A stretch of DNA of 64,000 bases from Pempheris klunzingeri (Eukaryota; Chordata; Actinopteri; Acropomatiformes; Pempheridae): contig NC_092012.1 of NCBI RefSeq assembly GCF_042242105.1, forward strand, positions 5,564,470 through 5,628,469, in the 5' to 3' direction. This document shows positions 1 through 12,700 of the stretch, one piece after another (positions within the stretch are counted from its first letter, which is position 1; every line of letters starts with the position of its first letter). A program made the position numbers and the translations under genes. Under the pieces are notes generated by a model that was given only the letters and a program-made list of their open reading frames with translations, was not told where the DNA came from and did not search any database.

Positions 1-1210
1 TCAAAAATATTTTTTGCTATTTTCTGAAAATTATCATGAAATGGAGAAAATGCAATCCAATATATCCACAATTCAAACAAATGCTCATTCATCCTGTAAT
101 AGCTGCTGCACAATTGTTTGTTTTTGCCTTTTAAACAGAGAAGTATCACATCCTTGAGTGTTCAAAGATGATGCAGATGTGGAGATGTGGCTGTGCAAAA
201 ACTGCCTTGATGACAGTAAACATGGTGGGAATGAATTGGTCACACGAGGAGTGATGTATTGAAAAGAGAACAGGAGGCGGAACAGAATCCATACAAGTCA
301 ATGCTGAAATTGTGTTTGTATTGCAAGGCCCAGAGAGGGCACTGCATGATAGCTGGGGGATTAAAGTGCTGCATCGTCGTGAGGCCTCAGGATTCATGAC
401 GGTGTCTTTGTTTCTCAGAAACGCTCAAAGGTAAAATAAATTACTGATTCAACCGTCTCAGGAATAGCAAGGGTGATTTACAGATTGCAGGTGTTAATAT
501 GCAGTTAGGCTGGATTGAGAGGAGGGATTGTGGTGTGGTACAGTGGGGTTTGTGCTATTTAGCTCAAAAAAGTGTATCAATAGTGCCACCACATGGAAAG
601 GCCTGAATGATTCTAATGACTTTCTATAAGCCAACATTTCCCCTTAGAAACAGTCCTTCTGGTGTTAGATTTCAAGCAATGTTAATAAGAAATCTGATGT
701 ATAAAGTGTGCTGAAGTCATTAACATTACATTTTACCTTAATAATAGAGAAGACAGACCACCACATAAGTGTTAAAACATCAGCTTTATATAATAAATTC
801 TTAGTAGCAGGCAATATGAACATTAACAAAAAGTCATCATGTAGGTAAAATAATAAGAACTTGACAAGGTGAAAGTAATGTTTCACAGAAAACCACTACA
901 CATTAAAGCATATTTACTTTAAAAAATATAGCTAAAATATGCAAATCAGTGGTTTGTTGCCAGTTGCCCTTTTCACTAGCTCTTAGGAGCGCTCCATCAC
1001 AGATCTGTTGTGCAGTCTCATCTATTGCCATATATGGTGTCCAACAGTGGCAAGAGCTTTACCAAAATGTCACCAGCGTCAGAGGTTTGAAGTCAGCAAA
1101 GTCTGCATCCAAAATTCTGTGGGCATCTGTCGGTCTCCAGACCGGTTGCAGGGAAGCCAAATAGGTCAAACACGTCACAGTCATGCTAGAACTTCCTCTG
1201 GAGGAGCAGC
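1..1210. other. Left-edge sequence downstream of the C11orf96-like gene
   Basis: This stretch lies 3' of the minus-strand C11orf96-like gene and probably contains its 3' UTR. I see no splice-flanked coding exon. I also found no canonical AATAAA on the minus strand, so the transcript end cannot be placed. Short open frames here show no recognisable protein. The sequence is AT-rich and otherwise unremarkable. Confidence 0.4.
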
Positions 1211-1447
1211 TCATCTGGTGCTCCTCCTCAGGCTCTCCACGGTCTGCAGGAAGGACCGCTGGGCTTGGTCCTCCTCCAGGGTGGAGCAGTCCTCCTCCTC
1301 TTCCTCGATGATGCCACACTGTACACAGCGGAGGCGGGGCTCACGTTGTCCAGCCCTGCAGACACAAGCTGTGGCCAGAGACTGGGGGAACTCCTCCATC
1401 ACCAACGGCAGCAGATGGGCAGGGAGCGTGTCCATGCTGGTCGCCAT
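1211..1447 (-). CDS. c11orf96: C11orf96/Ag2-like small protein, single coding exon, 78 aa
   Basis: The open frame starts at an ATG in a good Kozak context (TTCACCATGG) and ends at a TGA, giving 78 residues with no intron. The protein has an N-terminal LLPLVMEEFPQSL segment, a cysteine-rich middle (CVCRAG, then CVQC), an acidic run IIEEEEED and a C-terminal block EEDQAQRSFLQTVESLRRST. That last block resembles the [20 protein letters not shown] segment I recall from mammalian C11orf96 (mouse Gm13889/Ag2), and DEFPQP there matches EEFPQS here. Location agrees: in human, C11orf96 lies beyond HSD17B12 on the same strand, as here. The mammalian serine-rich tail after LRRST is absent because the frame stops there. 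The molecular function is not known to me. No signal peptide or membrane segment is visible. A TATA box about 300 bp upstream supports a short intronless transcription unit. Confidence 0.72.
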   Translation of the reverse strand: MATSMDTLPAHLLPLVMEEFPQSLATACVCRAGQREPRLRCVQCGIIEEEEEDCSTLEEDQAQRSFLQTVESLRRSTR

Positions 1448-1751
1448 GGTGAACAGTGGCCCAAATGTGAGGGAGATGAGCTTTAGACAGTGAAGCTGTA
1501 GAGTAGATGTGGCTTTGGATTTAGGATTTCAAATCCCTTTGGTAAAAAAATCTGATATCTGGTCAGCTGACGCCACAAGTTTTGGTGCAGATGATGCGAT
1601 AAGAAAGATTGTGTTTGCTTTTGAGATCCTTCTTTGCTCTTTTTCCAATCTGTGTTCTGAGACTCTGCTGTGAAATCACTGAGTGTGTGTGTGTGTGTGC
1701 GTCTGTGTGTGTGAGTCCGAGCGAGCTGTGGATTCTGTGGACTGAGCTCCT

Positions 1752-1760
1752 CTTTATATA
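1752..1760 (-). promoter_or_regulatory. TATA box of the C11orf96-like gene
   Basis: The minus strand reads TATATAAAG here, a near-perfect TATA box about 305 bp upstream of the ATG at 1447. A start site near 1725 would give a 5' UTR of about 280 nt that includes an imperfect TG-rich tract at about 1683-1714. Further upstream on the minus strand there is TGTGTCATCA (about 1838-1847), similar to AP-1/CRE sites. The assignment is inference from spacing; no transcript data were available. Confidence 0.6.
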
Positions 1761-2380
1761 CATCTCCACGACCCACTCATTTCTTCCTTTGGGCATCCCT
1801 CCACACACACAGCTCCTCTCCCCTCCTACATTGTCAGTGATGACACATTTCCGCAGCTTCCATACCAGTGCACCGGAATAATCTCCCAGAAACTGTTGGC
1901 ATGGGAACCGGACCGTGATGTTTGGGAGGGAAGAGGCAGAATGTGAAAAACCAACACATTTGTATGGACTGTGAAAATGACGAATAACAGTAAAATCACT
2001 CAAGGAAGTTATATGTGCTGACTGATGAGGTTGTAAAATTATTTGATTGGAGTTTGTGGACTTTTTACTGTGGATGTTTAGGTGTGATGTTATTTGACAG
2101 AGATGTCACAGATATTAGATGATTTCCAGATATTATAGTTTTTATATGTGGTCTGACTCCAGACTGTTTCATATTGTATCTAATTACAAAGACCAATAAA
2201 TAAATTATAACTAGAACTGTTCTCGACAGTTTTCCTTAGATTTAGTATAAAATGGACAAAAATGTGTCCCGTCCCTGCTCTAAATCTTAGTCACGATGCA
2301 AAACAAGTGACAAGGAAGGTGAAACCAAGCACAACAAGTCAGAACAGACAGACCACTCGATGGAGTTATTTGAAAAGATA
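1761..2380. other. Spacer between hsd17b12a 3' end and the C11orf96-like promoter
   Basis: About 600 bp lie between the predicted hsd17b12a polyadenylation signal and the TATA box of the next gene. The part nearest the TATA box is likely proximal promoter sequence. I see no coding exon or dispersed repeat. Confidence 0.4.
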
Positions 2381-2386
2381 TTTATT
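2381..2386 (-). terminator. hsd17b12a: Candidate poly(A) signal of hsd17b12a
   Basis: AATAAA on the minus strand, about 1.4 kb downstream of the hsd17b12a stop codon. It would define a 3' UTR from 3791 to about 2360, directly continuous with the last exon. The start of this UTR just after the stop is GC-rich, with a short CCG/CGG trinucleotide run at about 3750-3770. A nearer cleavage site using a variant signal is possible. Confidence 0.5.
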
Positions 2387-3791
2387 GATGGCTGAAAGGA
2401 CAAAAGCAGGGGACTTTTCTATAGTCAGTAAATCCTAATGATATCCAGGTGTTTTTGGTTTGCTCTACTTTCACCCCAAACAACATACATCCCAGGAATT
2501 GGGAATATGCCCAACGCCCAAAGCTATTACTCTTGAGAAAAGCACCAGCCTTCCACCTGACGTCAGTCCCTGGCTGCTGCCCTCAAACACTTTTTATGGG
2601 TGAAATATCAAGTACAAATTTTCCATGAGAGTTAATACAGTGGAACTTAAAGCTGATATCTGAGCCAAGAGAAGCAAAATCTGAGCCTACTGTTCACAAA
2701 GTCAACATCCAGCTTTCAAAAGTCAAAGATTTGACACCATTTCACTGTTTTGTCTCATCTGTTTTCATTTGGTTTAACATTTCTATAAACCCAAACGACA
2801 CACGTGCATTTGGCAGACTTGCTGTCACACTCAGACAAACCACCCACTCATTATGTCGGGATCACATCTACTTCGGGACAATTAGCTGGAAGTTCTGGGA
2901 GTTTAGGACAGAAAGTTGTGCCAGACAGTAACGCTAGTTTTAAAAATGAGTTTGATAATTAATTTAGCACGTAAACAAAACAAACATTTTAATAATCTAC
3001 CACAACGTCTCCCTCTGCGTTTGGATATTCACCCACAGAGCCTCTTCGTACATTTTTTACAGACGAAACATAGTTTGGTTAAATTATACATGCGGTCCCC
3101 TCACCACGACATCAATACTGTCAAGAAGATATCAAGATGAAAAAAAACAAACAAGTGATCTTTAATGTTTTTGAGTTGGTGCTTAAGAAGAAAGGTGTAC
3201 ATCTGAGTGCTTTGAAATTACTGGTTTGACATATGGCAAAGAATGAGAAATTGAGAAAGCCATTATCACAAAAATTTAATTTATCATCACCTTTTAAATC
3301 TTTATAAGTGCCCTAGAAAGTGTTAGCGCTAAGTACGCACCAGCTCCAGTGTTCTACTAAGTAGCTTTAAGCTAAATACTGGTCCTGATCAAACAGACAC
3401 ATTCAAATTATCTATATCCATCATCATTTAGGGTGTATTTTAAACCAGGGTTTGCTGACAGATGGGTAGTTTTGGGGACCGGTTTTAGTTTCCATGGTGG
3501 TGTTCCATTCATTAAAGCTGGACACTCAGCACAGAGCACCACTTTGTTCAGTATTTTTCACACACACAGGTTTGGATTGAGTGCATGTAACAGCAGCTGT
3601 GGCCAGACGCTGCCTCACATCATCTATGACTGGGAGTATCAGACGGAGGGAAGCCGAGATGTTGCCCAGAAACTGTCACATTTTCTCTTCTTGGTCCATG
3701 ATGATGGTGGTCGGACGAGTCGTTAGCACAGCTGGTCCCCTCTGTCTGCCGCCGCCACCGCCGCCGCCGCTCCCAGCCGTCGCTGATCCGT

Positions 3792-6700
3792 CTATCCCTG
3801 CTTCTGCTTCTTGAGGTAACGAGCGCGCTGGGACAAACCCATCCCCATCACGTAGCTGTTGAGGATCTTGGCAGGGAGCAGAGCTGTAGTCACCCAGCCC
3901 TACAGAGGAAATTACATGGTCAGCTGGTGGCATTTACAAATAACAGATTAGCATTCATTATTAATTTCCAACCCACAGGAGCAACAACTGTGGTGAGCAG
4001 AATTCAGGCAATTGTGCTGTTTTAATCTGTTTTTAATCTAATTTACTCTCTATGGGAGCTGCACATCTTGCAGATAGACCAACAGACTAAAATTTCCATT
4101 TCAGCATTTTTTAACACCCTTTCACTGATGTTATCAAAAGCTACAAACACAATCCCCAAGTTTTGTGTAAAGTAAACTTTGCGGGACGAACTCACTAACA
4201 TCTAGTTTTTATATGTTGCGTAATGGTAGACAGTTCAGATTACAGCAATAAAAACTCTTCTGCTTGACATATGATCTCAGTTAGCTTCCCAGACAAAAGT
4301 CTGGCAGTTGAAACAGCCGAACAAACCCCTACTGTTTTTAATCATCTTTTTAAGTCAAGTTTTATGGTGCATCATAAATGGCTCCTTCACTGACTTACCA
4401 TTCAATTAATTACAAATAGACTTCCTCTTAATTGTATTCTTTTAATTTTTCATGCTAATTTACTTCGAAGTTGTAATTTTAATAGTTTTCTAAATTGATA
4501 CATCATTAAATCCAAGGTGGATATAATAATGGATAATGAGTTTGAAATATGGACGTGGTTGAGTGTGGTGAAACACTTGAAAGGGGAACCTTTGCTGTGG
4601 TAAAGCTGTGCTACTGAGAACAGTCGAGGTCCTGAGGTTTGTCTGGTCACGACTGTCCAGCTGAAAACAAAGCTGTTCAGCTTCTTCGCCTCATCTAATG
4701 TTTGTGACGCCTGGTCAGTCTGCGGCGTGTTCATGGCAGACAACAACAGAGTTTAATTCCTAAACTAAAATTAAACGTGTTTGTTTGAAAATTTCGAACC
4801 ATTAACAATCACACTTGCTCGCTTGATTGAGTTTGAGCTTGTATTCGCATGGGGGTGGGGGCAGCAAAGATGAGAGCATCTACTGCCGTTTGTGACCATG
4901 TAGAAGGTTGCAGATTACCAGCAGTCCAGATGCTACTGGTGAACTGTGGATTATTACTGGGAGAGTTGCACTACATAATTCGAAGGAGAGGGATTATCAG
5001 ATAATGAGAGCACAAGCACTACTTGTCTGTATGCTGTAATGGATGGTGTCGTTATTTATATGTACATCAATAAACATGATAATTGATATTCAGGCCACAT
5101 ACAGTAGTTCAACAGTATCCCGCACAACACAGATGAGCTGGAGGGAGAAAACGACTGTAACCTTTGCTAAAATGAAGACCTTTTCATTTCTGCTGCTTGT
5201 GTTTCTACAGAGCAACAACATGCCATGGCCGTGACGGACCTCCACTACCGTCATACGACTCTCTAATGCGTGTTTTACAGGGCCAAGGCACAGCGTAAAC
5301 CCTTTGGAATTACCTGGTTATCTGCTTTATTAGGCCATTAAAATGCTATCTGATCTTCATCTAATGCAAATTTGTTGAACACACCCCATAAACATTCACA
5401 GTGCTGGTGGAAAAGTGGATTTAATATTTGGTTAAGCCTCCTTTAGCAGCAATGACCTCAATCAAATGTGTCTGGTAGCTGCAGATCGGACCTGCAGACT
5501 GCCTCCTAACAAACTGTTTTAGTTCCACCAGGTTCTTTGGATGTCTGCTGTGAATGGCTCACTTGAGGTCTTCCCACTGCTTTTCTGTTGAGTTGAGGTC
5601 TGGGCTTTGACTGGGAATCTCCAAAAAGTGTTTTTTCTTTTTGTGGAGCCATTCTAAGGTAGATTTACTTTTGGGTTTCAGTGGTGTTCACTGACTTTTT
5701 CTTGTAAGATGTCTTGGTAAAGCTACAAATTCAGCTTCCTCTCAATGATTGCAAGTTGTCCCGCCACTAAGGCATCACAGCAGCCCCAAATAATAATGCT
5801 CCCACCACCGTACTTTACCCTTAGGGTGATGTGTTCATGACAATATGCCTTGCCTTTCTTACACCAGATAGAGTGCTGCTCCACCTTAGTCTCATTCACC
5901 AAACATTCACCCAGTGGTGTTGTGGCGTGTCCAGATGCCTTTTGGCAAACTACAGGTGTGCAGCAGTGTTGTTGTTGTTGGACAGCGATGCCACGGACAC
6001 CATGTCTGTTCAAAGTTCTGCACACAGTGGACTCCTGGACAGAGAAGTTAATCTGCTCCAGTGACTCCTTTAGGCCTTTAACTGTGACTCCTTGTTGTGC
6101 CCTTGCAGTTATCTCGGCCGGTGAGCCACTTGGGACACTTCTGTCTCCTCCGTTTGCAGACAACTTGTCTGACTGTGGATGGATGAACACCTAAAGTCCT
6201 GGATATGATTCTGTAACCCTTTCCACTTTTATATAAATCAATTATTATTGATCCAAGGTCTTTCTCAAAGGTCATTCCTTCAACACATGGCTCCCACACA
6301 AGTTCCGGCGGCTCTAATCCACATCTCCAAACCTGTTACATTTATTAAACACCTGGTTTGCAAATTACTGACTTAAATGAGCTTTTATTGAGGTAATTAG
6401 CCAAGCAGTTTGCATATTTAATATGTTCACAGTTTGGACAAGTGCAATGCGATAATGCGATAATTGTGTGTTGCTAGTGAAGCAGATTGTGTTCATGCAT
6501 TGGTGTAAGATCAAGTTCTATTTTAAGATAAATTAAATAAAAAACAAATGCAAATCACTTTCTTTTTTCCCTCAGCACTGTATTAGTTATACAGAGAACC
6601 CAGCTGTGTCAGAGTGGTATAACTCTTGTGTGCTCCAGTTATTCTACCTTACTTTTTTTACTGTCATTTCCAGATAGCAGAGGTACATTGCAACTGTTCA

Positions 6701-9700
6701 TGCTGATTATATAAATGGACCACAATATGTGGAGGAGGATTTGGCCTGCAGCGTGATATTAACTTCCAACTGGCTGGAACACTTTCAGCAGCTTTTGAGT
6801 CACTCAGTGGTCAGTTTAGTGTACAAGCTGATGACAAACAGTGAAAGTCCTCGGTTACAGTCCAATGCCAGTCTCCATAATATGCAAACATGGTTAGCAA
6901 AGGCTAGTTACCACCATCCGTTAAATAAAAAGCCTGAACAGGTACGGAAAAAAACAATAAATCTTTGTATTGTATAAAGGAACAATACTTGTTTTTCAAG
7001 AACTGGTTACATAAATCCTGGCACTTGATCAGTGTGAAATGTGTTTCCCTGCAGGCACCGTTTGACAAATCGATGTAGAAAATACATTTAATAGAATTTC
7101 ATTATAAGTTTGGTTGATGGGTGAACATCTAGCAATCATTTCAGAGGCAGGTCATTTAATCTTTTTAGAGAAATTAGGACCGCTTTTTGTGACAATCAAA
7201 ATTAAGCCCAAATCTTTTTAGAGTGAAGACTTAAAAATAAATCAATACATGGCACACAAATTACATTAGACTCTGTTCTTTGCTCTCAGCTTTACATACC
7301 CACACTTACCATAATGGCGTGGGGCAGGTAGCCGTTGGTCTGAGTCTGTAGCCCCACAGTGTTGAGCTCGGCAGAAACGTAGCGCTCTGGACTGGGCTTG
7401 TCCAGTGTGGGCCGTCGGATTTTACTCAGCTTGGTTGCAACAAAAAATGGCAAAACACTCTGGAAAAAAAAAAACACAGTGGGTACAGAAATAAAGAATG
7501 CGTCTATTTTTATTGTCTGGTTAGGTATCGACATAGTGTTTAGATAACTTTTATTTCTCTTAAGCCTTGAGTCCTACAAAAAAACGATTTTCCTTGGTCG
7601 TTTTCTTGCTTGTGGCAGGTTGGTTCATGATTTACCTGGATGATGATGCCTTTAGTCTTGTACTCAGCTTGCAGCCCTCGAGAGAAAAAGTCCACGAATG
7701 CCTATATAACACAGAGGCAGATCATTAAGGCTAAAACTACAATTCCAGAAAGAAAAAGATGGCACCAAACACCGAGAAGCCACGGGATTAAAGTTCTCAA
7801 ATGAACAGTAGTGTGTTTGATACAAAATCCGCTGTGTGAAAACATGTGCACTAAGAGTTCATGTCCAATGCACTCTCACAATGTTAACGGGAGCTATAAT
7901 GAACTGAGATGACGGTTAAATTGAGCATTAAACTAAAGATTCACCTTAAATGGATTTGAGTTGCACTGTGAGGTAAGTAGATAAACATGACCCAGCGTTA
8001 AGACACCAGCCAATTAATCAGCTGAAACTGTGAGCAGCAGGCTGTTTTTAAGCTAACAAACACACATGAGACTGTTAAACATTATGACGCCACATGCTTC
8101 CATAAACATTTTTAATTGGTACACTACCTCGGGACCTGAGTTAGTCACCGGACTTATTTATATTTGACAATTAAAACGGCTAATATGAAACCAAGATTAT
8201 CCCTCACTGTATCCCAACATCTACATAAATGTTTAACTACCATCTATTGTCATTAGTTGGTAAGTTTTGCCTCAATGTATGTTGGTGGATTAGACAGAAT
8301 AATTCATGAGATGAGAAAATGGCTTTGTCCTCATGGACCAAAGTATGTGGTAAGATGTAAGATGCTCATGATGCTGGGATGTGTCTATAGATAACACTTC
8401 AGTTAACACTTGAAGAAAAGGTCATAAACCATGTAATGCAATTACCTTGGAGGCAGAGTAGACAGTAAGGAGAGGAACGGGGTACATCCCACTGGCAGAG
8501 GAGATGTTGAGGATGGCACCCTTCTTCCTGGAATAACAGGAATACAAGCAAAAGAGAAAAGAGAAAAGTATGAGAGAGAGGAAGGGCACAACAAACAGTA
8601 TCATGTTCCCTTATCAATCTGGGATTGATTTCAGGCTGTGTTTGCTTGCATGCTGAACCGAAACTGCTTTTGTTGTACATCAAAGAAAAGCTGGTAGATG
8701 GTGATAAGATCAAAGATACAGCAACATGCCTAAATATTTACAATCTAATGAAATTTTAGCTGTGGTGCTTTCATACAATATTTAATCTAAACTAGAGGTG
8801 GATGATATTTTGAGAGACAAAATCCTTCACTGTGAACTTTAGTCTAAAATTATCAGAAATTTGAAATGATCAAATGTAATGCAGACTCAATACATATATA
8901 TATATATATATATATATTCAATCACAACATTACAATTACCAAACAGAAGACACAGTCTGTATCACAAAAGAGATTATATTTCCCCAAAGTAATAATCACA
9001 TTAAAATTAAAACTACTGCAAATACAAGCTGATTGAAACTCAAATATATCATGCAATTATCATGCACACTCATTTCAGTGTGCATCTGTCAGGTGCAGTT
9101 TGTGACTGAAATTATTTCTTGACTACTTTTGCGCTTTGCTGGTCTTTTTATTCACAAAAAACGGGTCCGTTTCTTCACCATCCACTGATGCTTTATGCGC
9201 TGCTACGACTGGTTTAAATCAATGTCACAATATTCTGTTTTTTTTGTCAAAATCAGTGTATATGAAGATATTGTGAATGTATGCACAATAAAAACCAGAA
9301 ATATCACATTTATGTTCAGTATTATTAAAGGAATAGCTCCACATTTTAGGAAGCATGTTTATTTGCTTACTCCAGGAAATTAGTGCATCCAGCACAGTAG
9401 TCCAGCACATAACCCTCAAAAACACAAAGTGTCTTGTTATTACGCGTCAGTTTTTATGCTGATGAATGAAACCAGATAGAGGTAGTTGGTCAGAGGTGGT
9501 TTCAGAGGTGTTGGTAGACAGATGTTTTTAACCTTAGACACAGCCATGCTAGCTGTTTCCAGTCTTTGTGCCAAGTTAAGATTATTTCCCAAAATGTTAA
9601 ACTACGTTTTTCGACCGTTATGCACGGCAACAAATCCAATTCTTCATGTGTAAAATGAAATAGGTAATAATTGAATGAATACATTTAGACAACACAATTT

Positions 9701-12700
9701 TCTAGAAGGATAACATGATCATATTGTCAAAATACCATTTTAACTCAAAGTTGACACAGAACATTACTGATTTATCATCCATCCCTATGTGCTGCTTATT
9801 GTGTTTGTACTTACTAAAGATTCAGACGTCGGTAACTCATCAACAAATCACTTACTGCTAAACTCAGACTGACTTACCTCTCCACCATTCCAGGTAAAAC
9901 GAGACGTGTCATCTAGAGGAAACAATGAAAAGAGAGATAGAAAGCGTGTGACAAGTGTGTAAAACAGAGCGAAAGCATTAGACAGACAATAAAAGCCTAT
10001 TAACGCGTGTGGGCCGTGCACAAGTGTGTGGAGGTGTGCGTCCACATTTGTAAACGTGTGTGTGGGCTGTGTGTGGCGTTGTGACTGGGGAGAGAAGACA
10101 ACGAGAGAAAGGAAATGATAATAATGATAGCAGGGGGAGCAGTTTAAGGAAATATTGAATGACATAAATTAAGTGCTAAGAGAGTGGGCGGACTGTAGCT
10201 GTTGCTCTGGGAACTGCCGAATGTGGAGAAGAGGAACGGAAGTGACTTACGATGCTTTATGTCACTGCGCTGGGATATTGCGTATGTGGGTGTCTTTATT
10301 GGTCTGCGGTACTACCTGACAGTGCATGTTGAACTATTTGAGCCATTTGAATCCACTTGGACAAACTGCATTGCTCAAGGCAAACCAGACGCCACAGTGA
10401 GACATCAACAAACACTTACAGGTCCACGTCTACAAAGTCTATGTTGTGCAGACTGAACCGCTTATTTAACCTCCTCCTCACACCCTTTTCACATTTATAA
10501 GTCCTTTGAACTTCTTAATATTTGTAAAACTTATAAATCCCTACAAATGCAAAGCACATCCTTCTATGCGCACAGACACGAGGCTGCAATCACTGTCAAA
10601 GGTGCCTAAATATCAACTTGAAGGAGAAATACTTAATACAATTACATTTAATTTGTTTTCTCTTTGACACTAAAAGGTCATTTTCTATTGATCACAGTCA
10701 AAAAGCCTCAATTACATTTTTCAGTTTTCGTTTAAGTAAGAACACTCACCTGGCAAACTGACGTGATGTTAATGTTGACCATGGTGTCGATGAACTGAAA
10801 CAAGAAGAACGGGAGCGTTACTACAACTTGGATAGTTTGTTCATGCGTGTGTACATATCATTGTGAATTTGAGAGTGAAGATGTGATCATGTGATTCGGT
10901 AAAGCACGAGATACTTGCTGCAATGTTTGGTATTGCCCATTTGTGGCCACCATTCAGCAAAAATGACATAGGCTCATCTCAGGTAAGCTACACTGTAGCA
11001 TCAAATGTAGTTTATATGGTTGAAATAAAAGTACAATATTTATTATGGTCTTCGTTAGCTGGCCAGCAGGCTTGGTTCTATCTGCACACTAGGAACCTTT
11101 TATCTGTTCAACTCAAGTTCATGTGGCAGAAAACTGATCCGAGTGCAAAGCTGCCCATAAAGCTAAACGGGCAGGATCCTGTTAGTGATGCAGATAGAAG
11201 CTGGACCATATTAAGATGTGTATAAAAGACAAAAATGATATAAACAGTATATGTTATGAGATGTGCTATTATGCCCGCTTCTATTCCTTACAGTCTTAGT
11301 CTTAAATATCTTACAAACATGTCATTCTCCATATGCCTGTATGACATAATCATTTCTACATTAGTGGCAAGTACAGTAATGATAATAAACCTTTAACTTA
11401 CAGTGTTGAGATTGGGGACGTTGAGGAAGAATTCAGGGTAAGAATAGGATATTCCAACATTGTTTACTGTTAACAAGAGAAAAACAACACGTTGACTTTA
11501 ACAATGCTGCATAATGTGGGCAAGCTGATGGATGGAAAGAGGATTACATTTTTGTAATGTGGAGCTCACGGTGTTATTCCTCTTTCTAATCTTAGGAGGG
11601 CAGCAAAGGGCTGAAGAAGGCAGGATAAATTAACCTTTATGATAACATAAAAGCTTACATTTATCACAGCGGATTATACTGCATTCCTGATATCTGTAGG
11701 CCTTGATTCAGATTGAATTTGCCATCTCATATCACCACCTAATTAAATTTTATGAAAAGTGAGGTGGCCTAAGCACCTATTGTGGTCTTACCCAATACTC
11801 CAATCTCCAGTCCTGCAAGTCCATCTTCAATCTTGGAGTAGATATCTACAGCACTGAAGTCTGCTGCGATCGTTTTCGTCTCCACACCACATTTGCTCGC
11901 TGAGGGCACAAATATCCATAAGCGTTTTACTTTTGCATATATATGAGAAACAATGAACAATGCGAGAGTTTAGTACTCACTTGTGTAAAGCATTTATGTA
12001 TGACCATATCGCTAATAAATAGTCACTTGGAAAGGGGAGAGCAGAGCAGAGAAAAAAAATATAATTAACCCCTGAAATAATCCTTCATCATCAATGAGGA
12101 TATCCCTCCCTTAAGAGGAAGCTTTTATTTAATTGGACAGATTCACTTTGGGCTCCAGCAGGAGGCTTTACTGCCTCGTAACCAAAAGCACAAGAGTCCT
12201 GCTCAATCTCAACTCAATAAAAAGGACCACTTGTTGAAAACCATGCAATTCAATGCAACATAATGTAGTCTTCTCTCATTTAGCCCTATTGAACTATCAC
12301 ACATTGCAATATGGACGCAACATTTCAGGTGCAGGATAAATGAAGCGGTCTAGCTGCATGGATCATTAAGACTGAGCTTCAGTGTAGCAGCTGTCATACT
12401 TAACACTATATTAGTCTTGTGCCTTTGGACCACAGGTACTGTTGATTTCCCTTGACTGTAAGATGTGGGATTAGTTTGACTGATAGATTAAATAGAGTAA
12501 TGTTGAGCTACACACTGAATTTCACAGTGATTTATATGAAACACCTCTACAGAAATCTTCACCTTTCATTTTCCAGGCCTGGCAACGTTTTTGCCTGCAT
12601 TTACACTGCATGCTTAAAAAAAACAAACTAATAAAATAAACATATATGCTTACGACTTACAGATTGCTTTGGATACGTCATCCAGCTTCTCCTGAGAGCG

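Larger units (their letters stand above)
3900..7309 (-). other. hsd17b12a: hsd17b12a intron 10, containing a Tc1-type fossil
   Basis: This 3.4 kb intron separates the penultimate and last coding exons. About a third of it is the inverted-repeat-bounded Tc1-like element described separately (5399-6580). The rest is AT-rich and shows no exon, RNA gene or recognisable repeat. Confidence 0.6.
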
